NCBI RefSeq assembly: GCF_000518245.1
Contig: NZ_KI912403.1
Location: 444,600 to 508,599, forward strand
Source of the DNA: Brachyspira alvinipulli ATCC 51933
GTDB lineage: Bacteria; Spirochaetota; Brachyspiria; Brachyspirales; Brachyspiraceae
Direction: 5' to 3'
Length of the DNA: 64,000 bases
Shown: positions 35,164 to 45,417 of the stretch, in pieces
How positions within the stretch are numbered: position 1 is the first letter of the stretch
Layout: each line of letters begins with the position of its first letter
The notes under the pieces: model-generated
Told to the model about the DNA's origin: nothing
Database searches by the model: none
Seen by the model: the letters and a program-made list of their open reading frames with translations, nothing else
Position numbers and translations under genes: made by a program

Positions 35164-37005
35164 TTATTTTTCTATACTAAAGAAACTTACAACTGATTGT
35201 AATTCTTTAATTTCATTAAATAATGATATAGATGAAGCCGTAGATTCCTCCACTAATGCTGCATTCTCCTGAGTAATGGTATCCATTTCCATAACAGCTT
35301 TATTAACTTGAGCAACACCTGACTGCTGTTCTAATGCTGCAGAACTTATATCCTTAATTATATTTGCTGTTTCTTCTATATCATTTTTGATACCTATAAA
35401 TAGCTGTTCCTGACTTTCTACTATTTTATTTGCTACATTAATTTTTTCATATACCTGATTAACTAATTCTGTAATATCTTTAGCTGAATCCTGACTGTTC
35501 TGTGCTAAACTTCTTACTTCACTAGCTACAACAGCAAATCCCTTTCCCTGCTCGCCTGCTCTTGCTGCTTCTACTGCTGCATTAAGTGCTAATATATTAG
35601 TTTGAAAAGCAATACCCTCTATAACTTTAATAATATCTTTTATCTTCTCACTATAATTACTAACCTCATGCATACTATTTACTGTTTCTGATACAACTAA
35701 AGAGGCATTCTCCACTGATTCTTTACAGTTATTCATCATTTGATTACCTTTAACTGAATTATTAGTTGACATAGATATTGCAGAAGATATTTCTTCCATA
35801 GAAGAAGCTGTTTCTTCAAGATTAGCTGCAGTATTTTCTGCTTTACGGGCTAAATCTTTATTACCTGAAGCAAGATGATTAGCTGCTTGAGCCATTTTAT
35901 CCGTATTATGCAAAGTAGTTTCTATTACTTCTATAAGTTTATATTTCATAACATGAAAAGAATGTGATAGTTCTCCTAATTCATCTTTTCTATTTATTTT
36001 TCTCTTATGCATAATAAGTTTACCGGATGCTATCTCTTTAGCCTCTTCTACAATGATATTAAGAGGTTTTATGATACTTTTAGTGAAAATAAATACTACT
36101 AATGTCATAAGTAGCATAGATATTATACCAATAATCACACTTGTTATTATTATGGATTTATTAATCTCATAAATCTCTTTTTCATCCATTGCATAGGCAA
36201 CTATCCATGGCTGAACTCTCATCTTCTTATAATATCCAGCTCTTATATGATTATTAAAAGAATATTTCAATTCGCCTTCTTCCAAACCGCTTTCAATAAT
36301 TCTGGTATATTCATCAGGTGCTTGATTATTGATTTCTGTAGGATCAGTATCCATAGTAACTACAGAATTTTCATTTACAGTTATTATTCTTCCAGTTCTT
36401 CCCAATTTAACATGTGCAAAATATTGCTGATGTATAATAGCACCTTGTATAACAATTATTAAATATCCTATAATATTATTTTCAAAATCAAGAACTTCTA
36501 TACCCATAGCTAAAGTAAGTTCTCCAGTTGTAGGTGATACTGTAAGATTTCTGCCGAAAGCATATTCTTCACCACTCTTCAATCTTTCCCATAAATAAGG
36601 TCTGTACTGAGATATGTTTTGACCATATAAAGTACTATTTCTATCTAAAACTATATTTCCATTAATATCTGATACATAAATATTTTCTACATATGGATTT
36701 CTTTTAACAAATAAATCTAAATCAACTAATCCTGCTCTTTTGTAAATATCATCATTGGATATTAAAAAATTTCTAATGTTTGCACTACTGGCATAAGATA
36801 CCGAAACCATAACTTGAGCATCTAATATAGAATCAAATAAATTAGCATATCCTTCTGCTGTATTCTGAAAACCTGTACTTATACTTTTAGTTATACCCTT
36901 ATTAGAAAAATATATTGATGCTGCAAGTAAAAAGCCTAGCATTAATATGGCCATAAAACTAATTGTTACCGGAAGCTTAAAAGATAAACTATGAATTTTA
37001 CTCAT
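35164..37005 (-). CDS. Methyl-accepting chemotaxis protein
   Basis: 613 residues from the ATG at 37005 with TTGGAG 7 bases before it. Membrane helix 1 (about 14-35) and helix 2 (about 281-305) enclose a dCache-like sensor ([38 protein letters not shown]). A HAMP domain follows, then the signalling coiled coil with its tip [20 protein letters not shown]. Sensor and signalling domains are close to those of the receptor at 37170, so the two arose by tandem duplication. Both have separate promoters. Ligand unknown. Confidence 0.95.
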   Translation of the reverse strand: MSKIHSLSFKLPVTISFMAILMLGFLLAASIYFSNKGITKSISTGFQNTAEGYANLFDSILDAQVMVSVSYASSANIRNFLISNDDIYKRAGLVDLDLFVKRNPYVENIYVSDINGNIVLDRNSTLYGQNISQYRPYLWERLKSGEEYAFGRNLTVSPTTGELTLAMGIEVLDFENNIIGYLIIVIQGAIIHQQYFAHVKLGRTGRIITVNENSVVTMDTDPTEINNQAPDEYTRIIESGLEEGELKYSFNNHIRAGYYKKMRVQPWIVAYAMDEKEIYEINKSIIITSVIIGIISMLLMTLVVFIFTKSIIKPLNIIVEEAKEIASGKLIMHKRKINRKDELGELSHSFHVMKYKLIEVIETTLHNTDKMAQAANHLASGNKDLARKAENTAANLEETASSMEEISSAISMSTNNSVKGNQMMNNCKESVENASLVVSETVNSMHEVSNYSEKIKDIIKVIEGIAFQTNILALNAAVEAARAGEQGKGFAVVASEVRSLAQNSQDSAKDITELVNQVYEKINVANKIVESQEQLFIGIKNDIEETANIIKDISSAALEQQSGVAQVNKAVMEMDTITQENAALVEESTASSISLFNEIKELQSVVSFFSIEK

Positions 37006-37076
37006 AATAAACTCCAATTATTATTAGCGGGCAATAATAAACAACAAAAATCGACAAAACCCTAATTCTGTATATT

Positions 37077-37104
37077 AGTATAATCAAAAAAAATCAATTG
37101 TCAA
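37077..37104 (-). promoter_or_regulatory. Promoter of the 37005 chemoreceptor
   Basis: Minus strand TTGACA (37099-37104), 16-base spacer, TATACT (37077-37082). Confidence 0.7.
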
Positions 37105-37169
37105 TAAAAATTTATTATTTATATTTATAAACAATAAATTTTTATTGGTATATGGATTGATATAAAATA

Positions 37170-39008
37170 TCATTTTTCTATTTTAAAGAAACTAATAAGC
37201 TCCTGTAAATGCATAGCATCATTATATAATGATATAGAAGATGCTGTAGATTCTTCAACAAGTGCGGCATTTTCCTGTGTTAATGTATCCATTTGCATAA
37301 CTGCATTATTAACCTGTGATACTCCTTCTTTTTGTTCCACTGCTGCTTCAGTAATACTCTTTATAGTATCAGCTGTTTCCTCTATTTGTTCTTTTATTCC
37401 TACAAATAATTGTTCCTGACTTCCTACTATTTGATTTGCTTTATTAATTTTTTCATATACCTGATTGATTAACTCTGTTATATCTTTAGCTGAATCCTGA
37501 CTGCTTTGTGCTAAACTTCTTACTTCACTTGCTACTACAGCAAAACCTTTTCCTTGATCTCCAGCACGTGCTGCCTCTACTGCAGCATTAAGTGCCAATA
37601 TATTAGTTTGGAATGCTATTCCTTCTATAACTTTAATAATATTTTTTATTTTTTCACTATCAGCATTAACCTCGCTTATACTTTTTACAGTTTCTTCTAC
37701 TACTGATGCTGCATTTTCTATGGCTACTTTACAATCATTCATCATCTCATTTCCTTTTACGGAATTATTGATAGATACAGTGATTGCAGCCGCGATCTCT
37801 TCCATAAATGATCCTGTTTCTTCAAGATTGCCTGCTGTACTTTCTGCTTTTTCTGCTAAATCTTTATTTCCAGTTGCAAGACTATTAGCAGCCTGTGCCA
37901 TTTTATTGGATTCATTCAAAGAAGTTTCTATTATATCTATAAGCTTATATTTCATGTTATGGAAAGATCTTGATAATTCGCCAATCTCATCTTTTCTATT
38001 TACCTTTCTTCCATGCATAATAAGCCTGCCCTCTTCTATTTCTTTTGCCTCTTCAACAATTATACGAAGAGGTTTTGCAATCCTTCTAGCATACATAAAC
38101 ATAAATATAACCAAAACAATTATGGAAAAAATAGCAACTAAAACACCTATAAATACAGTAGTTCTTGTCTGTTCAAATATCTCATCTTCATTCATAGCAT
38201 AAGTTACTATCCAAGGCTGAACATCCATTTTCTTATAGTATCCCATTCTTAATATATTACCATTTTTATAACTATAAGGGCCTTCATCTATAGCATTATT
38301 AAATATATTTTTGTATTCGGCAGGTGCAGGCTTATTAATATTAGCAGGATCCATATCCATAGTAACTATAAAATTTTCATTAACAGCAACTATTCTTCCT
38401 GTTCTTCCTAATTTAACTTTTGAAAAATAATTATCATGTATAACTGAACCTTTAATAGTAGTAACCAAATAACCTATTGTATTATTTGTGAAGTCTGTAA
38501 CTATAGATCCAACCCCCAATGTTATTTCTCCTGAAACTGGGGATTCTCTAGGACTTCCAAATGCAACTTTTTCTCCTGATGAAAGTTTACTCCATAAATG
38601 AGGTCTTATATCAGCCATATTTCTATTTTTTAAAGCTTCTGATGTGGTAAGTAAAACATTTCCATTTATATCTGTTAAATAAATACTTTCTACATAGTTA
38701 TTTTTTTCTATAAAATTAGTCATATCTCTTCCGCTATATACGCTGTAAACATCATCTCTAAAAATCATATAGTTTCTGATATTAGCATCACTTGCATAAG
38801 AGTTTGCAAGCAGCATTTGTGCTTCTGTTAAAGCATCTAACAAATAAGCATACCCTTCTACTGTATTTCTAAATCCGACACTTATTGATTCTGTAATACC
38901 TTTACTTGAGAAAAATAACGAAATTACTAAGAGTATAATTATTATTATGCTACTTATACAACTAATTGATAAAGGCATTTTAAATGCTAAACTATTTAAT
39001 TTCTTCAT
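37170..39008 (-). CDS. Methyl-accepting chemotaxis protein
   Basis: 612 residues; AAGGGGATC stands before the ATG. The layout is the same as in the neighbour at 35164-37005: membrane helix, dCache-like periplasmic sensor ([35 protein letters not shown]), second helix near 280-305, HAMP, and the coiled coil with [20 protein letters not shown]. The periplasmic parts differ more than the cytoplasmic ones, so the two receptors may sense different but related ligands. Its promoter is at 39066-39094. Confidence 0.95.
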   Translation of the reverse strand: MKKLNSLAFKMPLSISCISSIIIIILLVISLFFSSKGITESISVGFRNTVEGYAYLLDALTEAQMLLANSYASDANIRNYMIFRDDVYSVYSGRDMTNFIEKNNYVESIYLTDINGNVLLTTSEALKNRNMADIRPHLWSKLSSGEKVAFGSPRESPVSGEITLGVGSIVTDFTNNTIGYLVTTIKGSVIHDNYFSKVKLGRTGRIVAVNENFIVTMDMDPANINKPAPAEYKNIFNNAIDEGPYSYKNGNILRMGYYKKMDVQPWIVTYAMNEDEIFEQTRTTVFIGVLVAIFSIIVLVIFMFMYARRIAKPLRIIVEEAKEIEEGRLIMHGRKVNRKDEIGELSRSFHNMKYKLIDIIETSLNESNKMAQAANSLATGNKDLAEKAESTAGNLEETGSFMEEIAAAITVSINNSVKGNEMMNDCKVAIENAASVVEETVKSISEVNADSEKIKNIIKVIEGIAFQTNILALNAAVEAARAGDQGKGFAVVASEVRSLAQSSQDSAKDITELINQVYEKINKANQIVGSQEQLFVGIKEQIEETADTIKSITEAAVEQKEGVSQVNNAVMQMDTLTQENAALVEESTASSISLYNDAMHLQELISFFKIEK

Positions 39009-39065
39009 AGTTATGATCCCCTTAATAATTCTTTATAATAGATGTTAAAATATGATACATCCTAT

Positions 39066-39094
39066 AATATAGTAAAAATTATCAACATTGTCAA
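39066..39094 (-). promoter_or_regulatory. Promoter of the 39008 chemoreceptor
   Basis: Minus strand TTGACA (39089-39094), 17-base spacer, TATATT (39066-39071). Confidence 0.7.
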
Positions 39095-39161
39095 ATTATA
39101 TTACAATAATTAGACTTTTATATGATAAAATATAAATACCATATATCACAATAAATAAAAA

Positions 39162-40919
39162 TTAATTTTTTAATTTAAAATATGATATGTTTTCTGCTAT
39201 ATTTTCTGTTTTATTTAATATTTCTTTACTTGATAAAGCACTATCATTTGCAAGCGAACTATTCCTTTGTGTTATATCACTAATAGAAGAAACGCTAACA
39301 TTAATTTGCTCTATGTTATCCTTTTCTTCCTCTGCCGCATTTGATATATTTACTAATGCCTCTGAAACATCTGTTACTAAATTATTTATTTCATTTAATA
39401 ATGATGAAGATTCAGCGACAGTTTCATATCCGGAATTTATTTTTTGAATTGTACTTTCAACTATAGCAGTTATATCATCTGCCGCTTTAGAAGAAGTTTG
39501 TGCAAGATTTCTTACCTCACTAGCTACAACAGCAAAACCTTTACCTTGATCTCCGGCTCTTGCTGCTTCAACTGCTGCATTAAGTGCTAAAATATTAGTT
39601 TGAAATGCTATTGATTGTATCATTATTCCAATGCTTTTTTACTTACTTCCTTAGCATTATTTGTATTATTATAGGTGTCAGCAATAGCAGATGAAAGAAA
39701 TTCTATTGAGCTTGCTAATTCATTAATTGATGACGATTGAGAAATAGTTTTATCTGATAAATCATTATTTACAAAAGATATTTTCTCCATTTCATCATTA
39801 ATGGAATCTATATCCAATTTTAAGTTATAAATCACTGAGCTGATGTTTTTCTGCATATTATCTATAGATGATGACAATGCATAAGCTATATTATTACGGT
39901 TTTGTGCAATATTTTCTTTGGTATCAAAATTACCTAAAGCCATCTTTTCTATATGACTTATGGCACTATTTAAAGTGTTTGTTATAGGCATAGTAATAAA
40001 AGTTACCAAAACTGTTTCTAATGCAATAAATAAGATTATAAAAAATACAATATAAATTATTAATCTATTTACTTTATCATTAAGCTTATCTATATTTCCA
40101 TTTGCTGCCACATACCATGGAAATCCTTCTATTTGTTTAAGCACATACCATTTTTTCCTATATATAGAAATAGCTTCTCCATTACTATCTAAACTATTTT
40201 TTAAATTCATAAATTCAGGTATATTAAATATTAAATATCTATCATTGAGCAAGTATTCTTTATTAGTATGAGACATATATTTTCCGTTTGATAAAACCAT
40301 ATAAAATTCATAACCGCTGCTGTCTTTTTTTAAATTCATTAATTCATTAATTTTTGAAGCCAAAACATCAAGTCCTGCTACACCTTTCAAACTTCCATCT
40401 GGATTTTTAATTGCTTTGGAAAGTGTTACTACAAGAGAAGATGTAAAAATATCAATATAAGGGTCTGTTATAAAAACATCATTAGTATTTACTGCACCTA
40501 TATACCATTCTCTGCTAGTCTGATCATAGTTTTCAGGAAATGAATCAGGTAATGCTGTAGCAAATACACCGCCCTGATTATATGGAATTGTATTGCCGAA
40601 ATATACATCTACAAATTCTTTAGCATGATTTTTCATTAGAACAGGCAGTATTCATATTATTCAAAGACATATCTACATTAAAAAAATTACACATTATGTC
40701 TATTCTCAATTTATATTCGGATATCCATTTAGACATATCTACAGCAATATTATTAATAATATCTGATGTTGTATATAAAAAATTTTCTTTATAAGTATTA
40801 TAATAATATGTGTAAATAAGAACGGATACAAATACTATAAAAATAGTGTATGGAATTAAAAATTTTAATATTATAGAACGTTTTTTTATATGCTTAGTAT
40901 TATTTTCTAAACTCTTCAT
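39162..40919 (-). pseudogene. Chemoreceptor broken by a frameshift and an internal deletion
   Basis: Three ORFs follow one another: 40620-40919 (membrane helix and start of the sensor), 39623-40636 (rest of the sensor, helix 2, HAMP) and 39162-39623 (signalling tip and C-terminus). Together they parallel the intact receptor at 17640-19457. Near 40625-40640 the frame changes by one base: the first ORF ends NTACSNEKSC while the sensor goes on as MKNHAKEFVDVYFGN in the next frame. At 39623 the second ORF stops (TAA inside TAATG) just before [14 protein letters not shown]. About 45 residues of coiled coil present in the 17640 receptor are missing there, so a deletion of roughly 130 bases joined two frames. 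The promoter is intact. A working receptor is not expected. Confidence 0.88.
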
Positions 40920-40948
40920 AATTTTACCCTAAAATAATTTATATATTA

Positions 40949-40976
40949 ATTATAATCAAAAAAATATTATAGTCAA
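40949..40976 (-). promoter_or_regulatory. Promoter of the broken chemoreceptor
   Basis: Minus strand TTGACT (40971-40976), 16-base spacer, TATAAT (40949-40954), nearly the same design as the promoter at 37077. Confidence 0.65.
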
Positions 40977-41262
40977 TAAATAACTATTATTTTATTATAA
41001 AAAATAATGTATAAAATCTATAAAACAATAAAGTTATTTTCAACTACATCATATAGAAAAATCATATCCAATATATAATGAAAATGATTTTTAATTATAA
41101 TATTTTTAGTTTAAATATTATAATAAACATTATTAAAGTTATTATACCTAACATAATTACATAGACATTATTACAGCGTAATACATATATAAAAATACCA
41201 ATAAACAATAAAGCTTTATAGAATGAAATCAATGGACTATATATTATAAAATTCAATATCGT

Positions 41263-41290
41263 TTGACTAATTATTTTTTTATTATAGAAT
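41263..41290 (+). promoter_or_regulatory. Promoter of pbpC, probably leaderless
   Basis: TTGACT (41263-41268), 16-base spacer, TAGAAT (41285-41290). The ATG follows only 8 bases later and has no Shine-Dalgarno sequence. Confidence 0.55.
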
Positions 41291-41298
41291 ATTTTTAT

Positions 41299-43905
41299 AT
41301 GGAAAAAATCATTAGAAGAATAGCATTAACTATAATATATACTTTGTTATTATCTATAATGGCAGTTTCAATTATATTTATACCAAAAGGCTATAATTTT
41401 TATAAATACTGCAAAGAATATATCAATAAACCTTTTTCAGAAAATGAATTGCATATAAATGAAGAACGTGCTTTAAAAATATATGATAGAAACTCAATAC
41501 TTATATCAACAATATTTCCAGAGCATGGAGGATTCTTTGAAGAAGTAAAATATAATGATTTATCAACAAATTTAATAAATGCTGTAGTAAGTGCTGAAGA
41601 TAAAAATTTCTTTAATCATAATGGAATAGATTATAAAGCTATAATAAGAGCATTTTTATCAAATTTAATAAGCGGTAAAGTAGTATCAGGCGGAAGCACT
41701 ATAACTCAGCAGCTTGCGAAAAATATTATCCCCCGTGAAAGAACATATATAAATAAATTCTATGAAGCACTTGATGCAATAAGATTAGAAAGAAATCTCA
41801 CAAAAGAAGAAATAATTACAGAATATTTAAATAGAGTATTCTTTGGAAATAACTGTTATGGTGTAGGTGCAGCAAGTGATTTGTACTTCCATAAAAAATC
41901 AAAAGATTTAAACAACAATGAATCTGCAATGCTTGCCTCCATAATAAAATCAGGTACAAAATTTAACCCATATAAATATGAAGAAAGATTAAAATCAAGA
42001 AGAATATATGTACTTGGAGAAATGAAGAATAATAATTTTATAACAGAAGAAAATTATAATAAATATACAAATGAAAAATTAAAAATTTATAATGATAAAG
42101 ATAAATACACTTTCAAAACTCCTCACTTCACAATGTATGCAAAAGAATCATTAGAGCAATTAAAATATACTGGAGTAACCGAATTAAGAACAACATTAGA
42201 TTATAATATGCAAAAAGAAGCAGTATTAGTTATAAGCAATTCCAGTCAGTCGCTTCATACATTTAATGTAAGAAATATATCATGTGTAATACTTAATGCT
42301 AAAACAGGCGAAGTACTTTCAATGATAGGCTCTATGGATTATTTTGATGCTGAAACTCATGGTGCTGTTAATGGAGCTACAGCATTAAGACAGGCAGGAA
42401 GTACTTTAAAACCTTTTATGTATGCATATCTATTTGATAAAGGAGAAACTCCAGCATCTGTTATAGCAGATATTAAAACATATATCAATTCACCTGGGGG
42501 AGATTATATACCTGAAAACTTTGATCATAAATACAGAGGTCCTGTTACCATAAGAGATGCTTTAGCCAATTCACTTAATATACCTGCTGTTAAATGGCTT
42601 GCAAGATACAGTATAAGAGATTTCCAAAATATACTTTTAAAATCAGGTTTAAGCTCTATAGATAAAAACCCGGATCATTATGGATATTCTTTGGTTTTGG
42701 GAAGTGCTGAAGTGCGTTTAGTTGATTTAGCATCTGCATATACTATATTTCCAAATTCAGGAACATTCATAAATAATTATTCTATAACTTCATTAAAAAA
42801 AGCAAATGGAGAAGTTATAACTCTTCCTAAAAAAACTACAAGAAAAGTAATATCCGAAGAAAGTGCATATTTAATAACAAGCATACTTTCTGACAGAAAT
42901 GCAAGAATGGGATCTTTTAGAAGCTATAAAGGAATAGTTTATCCATTTTCAGTAGCTATAAAAACCGGAACTTCAAAAGGCTCAAGAGATGCTTGGGCTA
43001 TAGGATATACAAAAGATTATATAGTAGGATTATGGCTTGGAGATTTTGCCGGAAGCGAAATGATAAATATTACAGGCGGAAATGGTGCTGTACCTATACT
43101 TTATGATTTATTCACTATGCTTAATAAAAGCCAAAAAGAAACTAAATGGGATAGACCTAATACTATTATAAAAAGAGAAATATGTCTTATAAGCGGAAAA
43201 CTTAGAGGGGAATTCTGTAAAGAAACAAGAATAGAAGAGTTTTCACATATAAGCGTCCCTAAAGAAGAATGTGATGTACATAACTTATATATAAAAACCA
43301 ATTCTGATGGTTCTATTAGCGAAAAAGTTTTTGTTAACCTTCCTAGCGAATATAATGGCTGGATTAAGGAACAGCAATTAGAACGTCCTACTTTAGAATG
43401 GACAAAAGTTAATAACATATATGCATATAATAGGATGAAAAATGCTATAAACACCCAAAATATTAATTTTGAAACTCATACTGAGAATATTACAGAAAAT
43501 ATTAATGTAGAAAATAGTTTAGCATATAATTATAGTGAAAGACCTCAAATGAATTTAAATACTTTAAATACACCTTTAGCATCATCTGATAGAAATATTA
43601 ATAATAATGTAAACAATATAAGAGAAAGACTTTCAATAAAAGAGCCTACTGACAATTCTGTATATAAAATTGATTCTACCATTCCTATGGAATATCAAAA
43701 TATATTCATATCTTCATATATACCTAAAAATGTTGTAAGTGCTTCTTTATATTGTAACAAAGAAATAATAGCAAATATTGATGATTTAAAAAAAGAATAT
43801 ATAAAATGGAATTTAAAACATGGAGATTATACCTTTTATATAGAAGCTGAAACAGAAGAAGGTAAAATAATAAAAAGTTCTACTGTAAAAATATATGTAC
43901 AGTAA
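41299..43905 (+). CDS. pbpC: Penicillin-binding protein 1C (transglycosylase/transpeptidase)
   Basis: 868 residues from the ATG at 41299; the upstream TTG at 41263 is better read as the -35 box. A membrane helix at about 7-27 is followed by the GT51 glycosyltransferase domain: AEDKNFFNHNGIDY from 99, GGSTITQQLAKN from 131, and RVFFGNNCYGVGAAS. The penicillin-binding domain has STLK (Ser368, Lys371), SLN (425-427) and KTGTS (from 555). A C-terminal BiPBP_C-like domain occupies about 785-868, after an Asn-rich linker. It builds and cross-links periplasmic peptidoglycan. The linker is longer than usual. Confidence 0.93.
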   Translation: MEKIIRRIALTIIYTLLLSIMAVSIIFIPKGYNFYKYCKEYINKPFSENELHINEERALKIYDRNSILISTIFPEHGGFFEEVKYNDLSTNLINAVVSAEDKNFFNHNGIDYKAIIRAFLSNLISGKVVSGGSTITQQLAKNIIPRERTYINKFYEALDAIRLERNLTKEEIITEYLNRVFFGNNCYGVGAASDLYFHKKSKDLNNNESAMLASIIKSGTKFNPYKYEERLKSRRIYVLGEMKNNNFITEENYNKYTNEKLKIYNDKDKYTFKTPHFTMYAKESLEQLKYTGVTELRTTLDYNMQKEAVLVISNSSQSLHTFNVRNISCVILNAKTGEVLSMIGSMDYFDAETHGAVNGATALRQAGSTLKPFMYAYLFDKGETPASVIADIKTYINSPGGDYIPENFDHKYRGPVTIRDALANSLNIPAVKWLARYSIRDFQNILLKSGLSSIDKNPDHYGYSLVLGSAEVRLVDLASAYTIFPNSGTFINNYSITSLKKANGEVITLPKKTTRKVISEESAYLITSILSDRNARMGSFRSYKGIVYPFSVAIKTGTSKGSRDAWAIGYTKDYIVGLWLGDFAGSEMINITGGNGAVPILYDLFTMLNKSQKETKWDRPNTIIKREICLISGKLRGEFCKETRIEEFSHISVPKEECDVHNLYIKTNSDGSISEKVFVNLPSEYNGWIKEQQLERPTLEWTKVNNIYAYNRMKNAINTQNINFETHTENITENINVENSLAYNYSERPQMNLNTLNTPLASSDRNINNNVNNIRERLSIKEPTDNSVYKIDSTIPMEYQNIFISSYIPKNVVSASLYCNKEIIANIDDLKKEYIKWNLKHGDYTFYIEAETEEGKIIKSSTVKIYVQ

Positions 43906-43980
43906 TAAAAATAGTATTGAAAATAATTTTTATACCGATTATATTAATAGTGTGATATGTATTTTTGACGGAGTTTATTT

Positions 43981-44736
43981 ATGAACAAGAAAATTATTTC
44001 CATATTATTAATAGTTTCTATGGCTTTGACTTTACAATCAGCTTATAAAACAAATCAATACATGAAAGTTGTTGAAGTTAAAGGAAAAGTAAAAATATCT
44101 TCTCAAAAAGCTATAGTAAAACCTGCACAAAATGGGGACTTATTATTTACTAAAGATAATATATCCACTGAAAAAAATTCTTCTCTAACTTCATATTTAG
44201 AAAGCAATAATATTTTTAAAGTAAAAGAAAACTCTTCATTAAATATAGATGAATCATATGATAAAACAGGCAATACAAAGTTATCATTAAATACTGGAGA
44301 TTTTATAATTGTAGTTTCATCAAATGTAAAACCTGACAGCATAACTGTATTAACTCCTAATGCAAATCTTGCTGTTAATGGAACTGCTCTAATTTCATAT
44401 ACAAATGGAAATACTAAAGCACAGTTTTTATATGGAAATGGAAAAGTTAATGGAACTAATGTTAATCAATTCAGTGAAGTAAATATAGATAGTGCAAATC
44501 AATTATCCATAACAAATATAGAAGTAAATGCTTCATTGACTAATACTATTAACGAAATAGCAGCTATGCCTTATATAGAAACTATAGTACCTGATGCTGC
44601 AAAAATAAAAAATTACTATAATAGTAATAATACCCCTGTATCAGAAACTAATACTATAGTGGAAATTGAAGCAGATTATTCTGCAAACACTAATGAAAAC
44701 AGAACTACTTTTATTATAACTAATCAAACAAAATAA
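43981..44736 (+). CDS. FecR-domain secreted protein
   Basis: 251 residues with a signal peptide (about 1-22). The FecR-like beta domain spans about 30-160: KVVEVKGKVKISSQ, GDLLFTKDNISTEKNSSLTS, LSLNTGDFIIVVS and VLTPNANLAVNGTALISYTN. In spirochaetes such domains often occur in periplasmic structural or sensing proteins rather than in iron signalling. The rest is Thr/Asn-rich. GGAG lies 8 bases before the ATG. It follows pbpC by 75 bases and could be read from the same transcript. No partner sigma factor is nearby. Confidence 0.82.
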   Translation: MNKKIISILLIVSMALTLQSAYKTNQYMKVVEVKGKVKISSQKAIVKPAQNGDLLFTKDNISTEKNSSLTSYLESNNIFKVKENSSLNIDESYDKTGNTKLSLNTGDFIIVVSSNVKPDSITVLTPNANLAVNGTALISYTNGNTKAQFLYGNGKVNGTNVNQFSEVNIDSANQLSITNIEVNASLTNTINEIAAMPYIETIVPDAAKIKNYYNSNNTPVSETNTIVEIEADYSANTNENRTTFIITNQTK

Positions 44737-44773
44737 TAAAATACCTACATTTAATATGTCATTTATAAAAACT

Positions 44774-44801
44774 TTGACAAATAAAAAATAGAGTATATAA
44801 T
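44774..44801 (+). promoter_or_regulatory. Promoter of the TetR-comEC pair
   Basis: TTGACA (44774-44779), 16-base spacer, TATAAT (44796-44801). Confidence 0.7.
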
Positions 44802-44837
44802 ATAATTAAATATTTCTTTGTTAAAGGTAAATAATAA

Positions 44838-45407
44838 ATGACTGCACGAGAACAAATAGTAAATGCTGGTAAGAAATTGTTTAAGAAATATGGTTTTAAA
44901 AAAGCATCAATGAGCGATATTGCTTTAATGGTTCATAAATCTAAAAGCAGCATATATCATTATTTCAAAAGCAAAGAGGAGATATTTTTTGCAATAGCTG
45001 AAAATGAGGCAAATGATTTAAAAAGAGAACTATATGAAGCTATCAAAAAAGAAGATACAGCAGAAGCAAAATTAAGAGCATATATATTAACAAGACAAAA
45101 AGGATATATAAAACTTGCAAATCTATATGAAGCATTACATAGTGAAATATTTGAAGACTTTACTCTTATAGAACATATGAGAGCACAGTATCATAAAGAA
45201 GAATATGACACTATAAAAATGATACTTAGAAACGGAATGAAAAAAGGTTTATTCAATATAGATTTAAGACTGGCTACAGAATCTATTTTAGCTATAATAA
45301 AAGGCTTTGAAGTGGAATGGGCTAAAAATAAAAATCCAGAAAATTATGAAAAAGATTTATATACTATGATAAACATTATATTCTATGGTATAGTTAAAAG
45401 AGATTAA
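44838..45407 (+). CDS. TetR/AcrR-family transcriptional regulator
   Basis: 189 residues, typical length. The N-terminal helix-turn-helix is REQIVNAGKKLFKKYGFKKA, then MSDIALMVHKSKSSIYHYFK and SKEEIFFAIAENEAN. The C-terminal ligand and dimer domain is all-helical. Such proteins repress nearby genes until a small ligand binds. comEC starts 10 bases after its stop, so both share a transcript, and regulation of comEC is possible. AAAGG precedes the ATG. No clear palindrome is seen at its promoter. Confidence 0.93.
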   Translation: MTAREQIVNAGKKLFKKYGFKKASMSDIALMVHKSKSSIYHYFKSKEEIFFAIAENEANDLKRELYEAIKKEDTAEAKLRAYILTRQKGYIKLANLYEALHSEIFEDFTLIEHMRAQYHKEEYDTIKMILRNGMKKGLFNIDLRLATESILAIIKGFEVEWAKNKNPENYEKDLYTMINIIFYGIVKRD

Positions 45408-45417
45408 TAATTTTATA

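Larger units (their letters stand above)
40920..41298. other. Divergent intergenic region between the broken receptor and pbpC
   Basis: It holds the two flanking promoters (40949-40976 minus, 41263-41290 plus) and otherwise only A/T-rich sequence, with a small dyad TATTACAGCGTAATA near 41169-41183. No gene or RNA seen. Confidence 0.45.

Noticed and set aside
37720-38202. 160-residue open frame on the plus strand
   Set aside because: Antisense to an intact chemoreceptor; its composition is that of a complement of coiled-coil codons.
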